Part shown: positions 53,817-59,094 of the stretch, one piece after another | Layout: the number at the start of each line of letters is the position of its first letter | Position numbering within the stretch: the stretch's first letter is position 1 | Origin: Paulinella micropora | Lineage: Eukaryota > Cercozoa > Imbricatea > Euglyphida | DNA length: 59,094 nt | Reading direction: 5' to 3' | Assembly: GCA_009731375.1 (NCBI GenBank) | Contig: BJOX01000076.1 | Span: 254,946-314,039 of the forward strand | The notes under the pieces: model-generated | The model's database searches: none | What the model saw: the letters and a program-made list of their open reading frames with translations, nothing else | Told to the model about the DNA's origin: nothing | Program-made: the position numbers and the translations under genes

Positions 53817-54476
53817 CTAGGAACTGCGCATGGGGGAGTGTCGCTCATTCTCTTCGGCAGCAAGACTGGAGAGCGCGGAAGAAAAGCCAGGTTGGATACA
53901 AGCGTTGAATGACGCAGTCAGTGAAGAGAGTCCTTTGGAGGGGGTTGTACGCGTACTCCCCGTGTCTACCGCGAAGTGTGTCTCATGTGTATCGCACTCC
54001 GATAGCAACATGCCGGTCTGAACGTCTACGTACGCAGTCTGGGAGGCTTGGCTCGCAGGGCTGTGTTGACCCGTGCTGTTTTGACTGTTTTGGCTGGTTT
54101 GACTTGCCTGGCTATTCTCGCTTGCGCTGCGGGATTGTCTTCTCGAGTCAGATTTGCTTATGTTAAATCTGGATGGTCTCGATTGCACCTCAGACTCGCT
54201 TACAGGAGAGGCTAATGCTTTCACCAATGTCGCTTCTGACTCTTTGGCGTTCATACTCGCCACACAAATATCACAGACCTGGAAACAGCATATGATAGCA
54301 ATAGCAGCAACCATTCGCGATGACAAAAAACTTTTGACGGCGTTTGCGGTGAATTTCCGGAAATTTTCGTGGCAGTCCCGGATAAATTTCGCAAAATTTC
54401 GCGAATTTTTCGCTGCATTTGTGGCGATTTCTCGGAAACCCAACCATGTTTTTCTTTGCCGTCTCGCAATCTTCAT
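53817..54476 (-). CDS. uncertain hypothetical protein (219 aa)
   Basis: The frame runs from ATG 54,476 to the stop at 53,817 without interruption. The N-terminus is basic. One hydrophobic stretch (MVAAIAIICCFQVCDICVA, around residues 55-73) could be a membrane segment or a signal anchor. A Ser/Gln/Asn-rich region follows (SENSQASQTSQNSQNS, near residue 120). No family is recognised. The frame is longer than expected by chance, but composition is low complexity and no splice or neighbour evidence supports it. Confidence 0.35.
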   Translation of the reverse strand: MKIARRQRKTWLGFREIATNAAKNSRNFAKFIRDCHENFRKFTANAVKSFLSSRMVAAIAIICCFQVCDICVASMNAKESEATLVKALASPVSESEVQSRPSRFNISKSDSRRQSRSASENSQASQTSQNSQNSTGQHSPASQASQTAYVDVQTGMLLSECDTHETHFAVDTGSTRTTPSKGLSSLTASFNACIQPGFSSALSSLAAEENERHSPMRSS

Positions 54477-54597
54477 TTCTGTCTGATATGTTGGCTTCTC
54501 TCTCTCACGCCAGTAAGTAAATTGCTTATTTTTTCTGTCACTCTTCCTGCTTACCCTTGCAGGGCCTCTCCGGCGATCAGGAGAATCCTACACACAT

Positions 54598-54763
54598 TTA
54601 CGTACATACATACATACATACATACATACATACATAGATACGTACATACATACATACATACATACTTGCATAACATACATATATACCTACCTACCTACCT
54701 ACCTACCTACATGCATGCATACATAATACATACATACATACATACATACATTACATACATACA

Positions 54764-54794
<31 letters not shown>

Positions 54795-54937
54795 CATACA
54801 TACATACAATACATACAATACATACATACATTACATACATACAATACATACATACATTCATATACATAAATACATATGCACATACATACCTGCTGTGAAA
54901 AGATCCCCCATTGTGTTAATGTTTTTATGTATTTATG

Positions 54938-54969
<32 letters not shown>

Positions 54970-55025
54970 TGTATGTATGTATATATCTATGTACGTATGT
55001 ATGTATCTATGTAGCTATGTATGTA
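54598..55025. repeat. (CATA)n and (GTAT)n microsatellites
   Basis: CATA units at 54,598-54,890 and GTAT units at 54,935-55,025, separated by one donor-half exon copy. Confidence 0.9.
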
Positions 55026-55208
55026 CATACATGCTGTGTCAAGGTCCCCCATTGTGTTAATTCGACATGCATTGCACACATACTACAAACATGCATTCAT
55101 ATAAATAAAGACATACAAACATACATACCTGCTGTGACAAGGTCCCCGATTGGGTTAATTCGACTGCTAAGTACACTATCTATCTATGTATCTACCTACC
55201 TACCTACC

Positions 55209-55296
<88 letters not shown>

Positions 55297-55425
55297 CTTA
55301 CCTGCTGTGAAAAGGTTCCCCATTGTGTAAATTCGACATACATTACATACATACATTCATATACATAAATACATACAAACATACATACCTGCTGTGAAAA
55401 AGTTCCCCATTGTGTCTATTCGACT
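54885..55425 (-). repeat. five donor-half copies of the 75-nt exon
   Basis: Near 54,888, 55,031, 55,127, 55,303 and 55,388 the + strand reads (A)CCTGCTGTG(A)AAAG.TCCCC.ATTGTGT. This is the reverse complement of the 3' half of the exon at 55,544-55,618 including its splice donor. Each is followed by GATA or CATA repeats. They keep the donor but not the acceptor half. Confidence 0.7.
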
Positions 55426-55443
55426 GCTAAGTACACTATCTAC

Positions 55444-55538
<95 letters not shown>

Positions 55539-55543
55539 CTTAC

Positions 55544-55618
55544 CTGTTGTGAAAAAGTTCCCCATTGTGTCAATTCGACTGCTAAGTACAAACGACTAGT
55601 GGAGCAAGGGGAACAAAC
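55544..55618 (-). CDS. complete 75-nt exon at the centre of the half-exon array
   Basis: On the minus strand an acceptor (TTCTCTGCAG) precedes 55,618 and a strong donor (CACAACAG|GTAAGTAG) follows 55,544. The exon is 75 bases, 25 codons, phase 0 at both ends. It reads [20 protein letters not shown] plus five residues. The Cys pair recalls the extracellular exons at 9-17 kb, and it could belong to a similar gene. It is the only copy in the cluster with both halves. Confidence 0.55.
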
Positions 55619-55619
55619 C

Positions 55620-55670
55620 TGCAGAGAAGAAGATAGATAGATAGATAGGTAGGTAGGTAGATAGATAGAC

Positions 55671-55709
<39 letters not shown>

Positions 55710-55778
55710 GAGATAGAGACATAGATAGATGGGTAGATAGATAGATAGATAGATGGGTAGATAGAGAGATAGATAGAG

Positions 55779-55822
<44 letters not shown>

Positions 55823-56140
55823 CGATAGAGATATAGATAGATATGTAATTCGACTGCTAAGTACAAACAACTAGTCGAGCAAGGGGAACAAACCTGCAGA
55901 GAAGTATATATATATATACATATATATTTTACATATACATATATATATAATATATATATATGTATATATATATATACACACATACATACATATATATTGC
56001 TAAGTACAAACGACTAGTGGAGCAAGGAGAACAAACCTGCAGAGAAGTAGATAGATAGATAGATAGATAGGTAGATAGATAGGTAGGTAGATAGCTAGAT
56101 AGATAGATAGATAGATAGATGGGTAGATAGAGAGATAGAG

Positions 56141-56213
<73 letters not shown>

Positions 56214-56293
56214 TGTAATTCGACTGCTAAGTACAAACGACTAGTCGAGCAAGGGGAACAAACCTGCAGAGAAGTATATATATATATATATAC

Positions 56294-56338
<45 letters not shown>

Positions 56339-56481
56339 CTAAGTAAAAACGACTAGTGGAGCAAGAGGAACAAACCTGCAGAGAAGAAGATAGATAGATA
56401 GATAGGTAGGTAGATAGATAGGTAGGTAGATAGATAGATAGATATAGATAGATAGATAGATAGATAGATGGGTAGATAGAG

Positions 56482-56518
<37 letters not shown>

Positions 56519-56619
56519 TGTAATTCGACTGCTAAGTACAAACGACTAGTGGAGCAAGGGGAACAAACCTGCAGAGAAGAAGATATATAGATAGATAGGT
56601 AGATAGGTAGATAGGTAGG

Positions 56620-56678
<59 letters not shown>

Positions 56679-56753
56679 GTATGTAATTCGACTGCTAAGT
56701 ACAAACGACTAGTCGAGCAAGGGGAACAAACCTGCAGAGAAGTATATATATAC

Positions 56754-56804
<51 letters not shown>

Positions 56805-56875
56805 AAAAACGACTAGTCGAGCAAGGGAACAAACCTGCAGAGAAGTATATAGATAGATAGATGGAAAGATAGATC

Positions 56876-56906
<31 letters not shown>

Positions 56907-56940
56907 GGGTAGATAGAGAGATAGAGAGATAGATAGATAA

Positions 56941-56995
<55 letters not shown>

Positions 56996-57153
56996 TGTAA
57001 TTCGAGTGCTAAGTACAAACGACTAGTCGAGCAAGGGGAACAAACCTGCAGAGAAGTATATATAAATATATATATATATGTATATATATATATAAATATA
57101 TATATTGCTAAGTACAAACGACTAGTCGAGCAAGGGAACAAACCTGCAGAGAA

Positions 57154-57186
<33 letters not shown>

Positions 57187-57243
57187 TATGGATTGCTAAG
57201 TACAAACGACTAGTGGAGCAAGGGGAACAAACCTGCAGAGAAG

Positions 57244-57282
<39 letters not shown>

Positions 57283-57332
57283 GTAGGTAGATAAATAGGT
57301 AGGTAGATAGATAGATAGATATAGATAGATAT

Positions 57333-57369
<37 letters not shown>

Positions 57370-57506
57370 CAGGCAGACAGGCAGACAGGCAGCAAGACAG
57401 GCAGGCAGGCAGACAGAAAGGCAGGCAGGCAGAGAGGCAGACAGGCAAAGAGAAAGAGAGAAAGAGAGACAGAGAGACAGAGAGACAGAGAGACAGAGAG
57501 ACCGAC

Positions 57507-57543
<37 letters not shown>

Positions 57544-57583
57544 TAGATAGATAGATAGATAGACAGATAGATAGATAGATAGG

Positions 57584-57617
<34 letters not shown>

Positions 57618-57768
57618 AACAAACACAGACACAGACACAGACACACAGACAGACAGATATATAGATAGATAGATGGATAGATAGATATATAGATAGATAG
57701 ATAGTTAGATAGATAGATAGATAGATAGATATATATATAGATATATATATATATATATAGATATAGAT

Positions 57769-57811
<43 letters not shown>

Positions 57812-57850
57812 TATAGATAGCTGAAGATAGATAGCTTAAGATAGATAGAT

Positions 57851-57883
<33 letters not shown>

Positions 57884-57890
57884 CAGACAG
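55620..57890. repeat. (GATA)n, (TA)n and (GACA)n arrays of the half-exon cluster
   Basis: Microsatellites fill the space between exon halves; from 57,246 to 57,890 there is a continuous GATA/GGCA/GACA array with GAGACA units. Confidence 0.9.
55840..57245 (-). repeat. ten acceptor-half copies of the 75-nt exon between GATA and TA repeats
   Basis: Near 55,850-55,900, 55,998, 56,220, 56,336, 56,524, 56,693, 56,803, 56,998, 57,107 and 57,193 the + strand has CTAAGTA.AAACGACTAGT(G/C)GAGCAAG and then AACAAACCTGCAGAGAA. This is the 5' half of the exon at 55,544-55,618 with its acceptor, on the minus strand. The second half is missing, and GATA or TA repeats take its place. Confidence 0.75.
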
Positions 57891-57897
57891 ACCACAC

Positions 57898-57928
57898 GTC
57901 CGCAGCGTCGGCAATGATGTCGTCTTCT
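57898..57928 (-). other. weak 31-nt candidate exon
   Basis: Minus strand, between GTGTGTATAG and GCGGAC|GTGTGG. The frame reads EDDIIADAAD. It is the only unique sequence between microsatellites here. Very short, so support is slight. Confidence 0.2.
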
Positions 57929-57989
57929 CTATACACACAAACACATAACACACACACAACACACACACACACACGTACAGACACACAAA

Positions 57990-58251
57990 AACGACTCTCT
58001 CTCTCTCTCTGTCTCTCTCTCTGTCTCTCTCTCTCTCTCCCNNNNNNNNNNNNNNNNNNNNNNNNNNNNNNNNNNNNNNNNNNNNNNNNNNNNNNNNNNN
58101 NNNNNNNNNNNNNNNNNNNNNNNNNNNNNNNNNNNNNNNNNNNNNNNNNNNNNNNNNNNNNNNNNNNNNNNNNNNNNNNNNNNNNNNNNNNNNNNNCTCT
58201 CTCTCTCTCTCTCTCTCTCTCCTTACCAAGGCAGTGAACTTAGCATCACAG

Positions 58252-58317
<66 letters not shown>

Positions 58318-58320
58318 ACC
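57990..58320. repeat. (CT)n microsatellite with gap and a duplicated exon end
   Basis: CT repeats interrupted by a gap (58,042-58,196). At 58,221-58,252 lies CTTACCAAGGCAGTGAACTT, a partial copy (with donor, minus strand) of the exon end at 58,319-58,350. Confidence 0.8.
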
Positions 58321-58387
58321 CAGGCAGTGAATTTAGCATCGCAGTTTTCACAACTCGATGTGCTGCTGTCTTTTTTCCACACCGCAC
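58319..58387 (-). CDS. candidate exon with duplicated 3' half
   Basis: Minus strand. The donor is GCCTGG|GTAGAG; the acceptor is TTTAAG or GAAAAAAGACAG, so the start is uncertain. The frame reads [19 protein letters not shown]. About 60 bases downstream on that strand the end CTGTGATGCTAAGTTCACTG is repeated with its own donor (CCTTG|GTAAGG). This is the same donor-half duplication seen at 54.9-55.4 kb. Confidence 0.4.
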
Positions 58388-58389
58388 CT

Positions 58390-58872
<483 letters not shown>

Positions 58873-59094
58873 GAGAATTAGGGGTTGGTGTGGGTGTGCT
58901 GGGCCCGTGGTGGGGTGCCTTATGTGTGCCTAGCCATACGCCTATGAGTCACATGCCGAAATAGCGACGGGAAGCACAATCCTGTTCCCTCAGGGTGCCC
59001 TTTCTCGCTTGTTGAGCCCGGAATAAAACCCACAGTGCTCTGTCGGTTTATACTAGACTGTCGAACAGTCTCGAAACTCCATCTGCTTACTGGG
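58873..59094. other. unique sequence at the window end
   Basis: About 220 bases of GC-richer, non-repetitive sequence (GGGGTTGGTGTGGGTGTGC...). It includes AATAAAACCC near 59,022, a possible polyadenylation-like string. No frame can be supported. Confidence 0.3.

Noticed and set aside
54598-57900. CRISPR-like array of regularly repeated units and spacers
   Set aside because: The 'spacers' are GATA/TA microsatellites of the same kind and the units are eukaryotic exon halves with splice signals; no cas genes are present.

Overview
The window is a piece of a repeat-rich eukaryotic nuclear genome. Protein-coding sequence is split by GT-AG introns, three classes of transposable element are present (a non-LTR retrotransposon, a Ty3/gypsy LTR retrotransposon and a Maverick/Polinton), and there is a TTAGGG repeat block at 51.3-51.8 kb. 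The species cannot be named from the sequence. A protist, alga or invertebrate with long (GATA)n, (TTTC)n, (GAA)n and (CT)n microsatellites would fit. Many N-gaps (several exactly 10 N, so of unknown true size) show it is a scaffold.

Layout. 0.04-3.26 kb: parts of a LINE with its reverse-transcriptase C-terminus, a CCHC zinc motif and an (ATT)n tail. 3.4-7.6 kb: a seven-exon gene whose intron phases all agree; it has a SET-like N-terminus, a transposase-like middle and a SAP/RG-rich C-terminus. 8.5-17.5 kb: scattered minus-strand exons of a modular extracellular protein (discoidin-like, EGF-like and Cys-rich exons) with introns that are mostly microsatellite, including a 4-kb polypurine tract. 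17.5-21.4 kb: simple repeats with little else. 22,116-30,318: a complete Ty3/gypsy element with 246-bp LTRs and a 4-bp target duplication (GTGG).

30,579-50,676 is the main object: a 20.1-kb Maverick/Polinton (an integrated virus-like DNA element) with ~156-bp terminal inverted repeats that begin AG and end CT, flanked by a perfect 6-bp target duplication (AAGTAC). It sits inside a TTTC tract. It holds an antisense remnant of a retroviral-type integrase, a long fibre protein with a peptidase-S74 chaperone, a small membrane protein, a packaging ATPase, a small basic protein, coiled-coil proteins, an adenain-like protease, penton and double-jelly-roll major capsid proteins, a second fibre-like protein, two ExoX-C-like genes, a protein-primed family B DNA polymerase and a terminal AP2-like/zinc protein. 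The left part (fibre through capsid) is mostly on the + strand and the right part (polymerase side) is on the - strand. Together they make the morphogenesis and replication modules of a virus particle, but almost every long gene is broken by stops or frameshifts, so this copy looks decayed.

50.7-59.1 kb: a TTTC tract, a TTAGGG block, (TTA)n, a second copy of the LINE-associated 185-bp repeat, an uncertain minus-strand ORF, then a minus-strand exon cluster at 54.8-58.4 kb. There a 75-nt exon is surrounded by about fifteen half-exon copies, ten keeping the acceptor half and five keeping the donor half, embedded in GATA/TA microsatellites.
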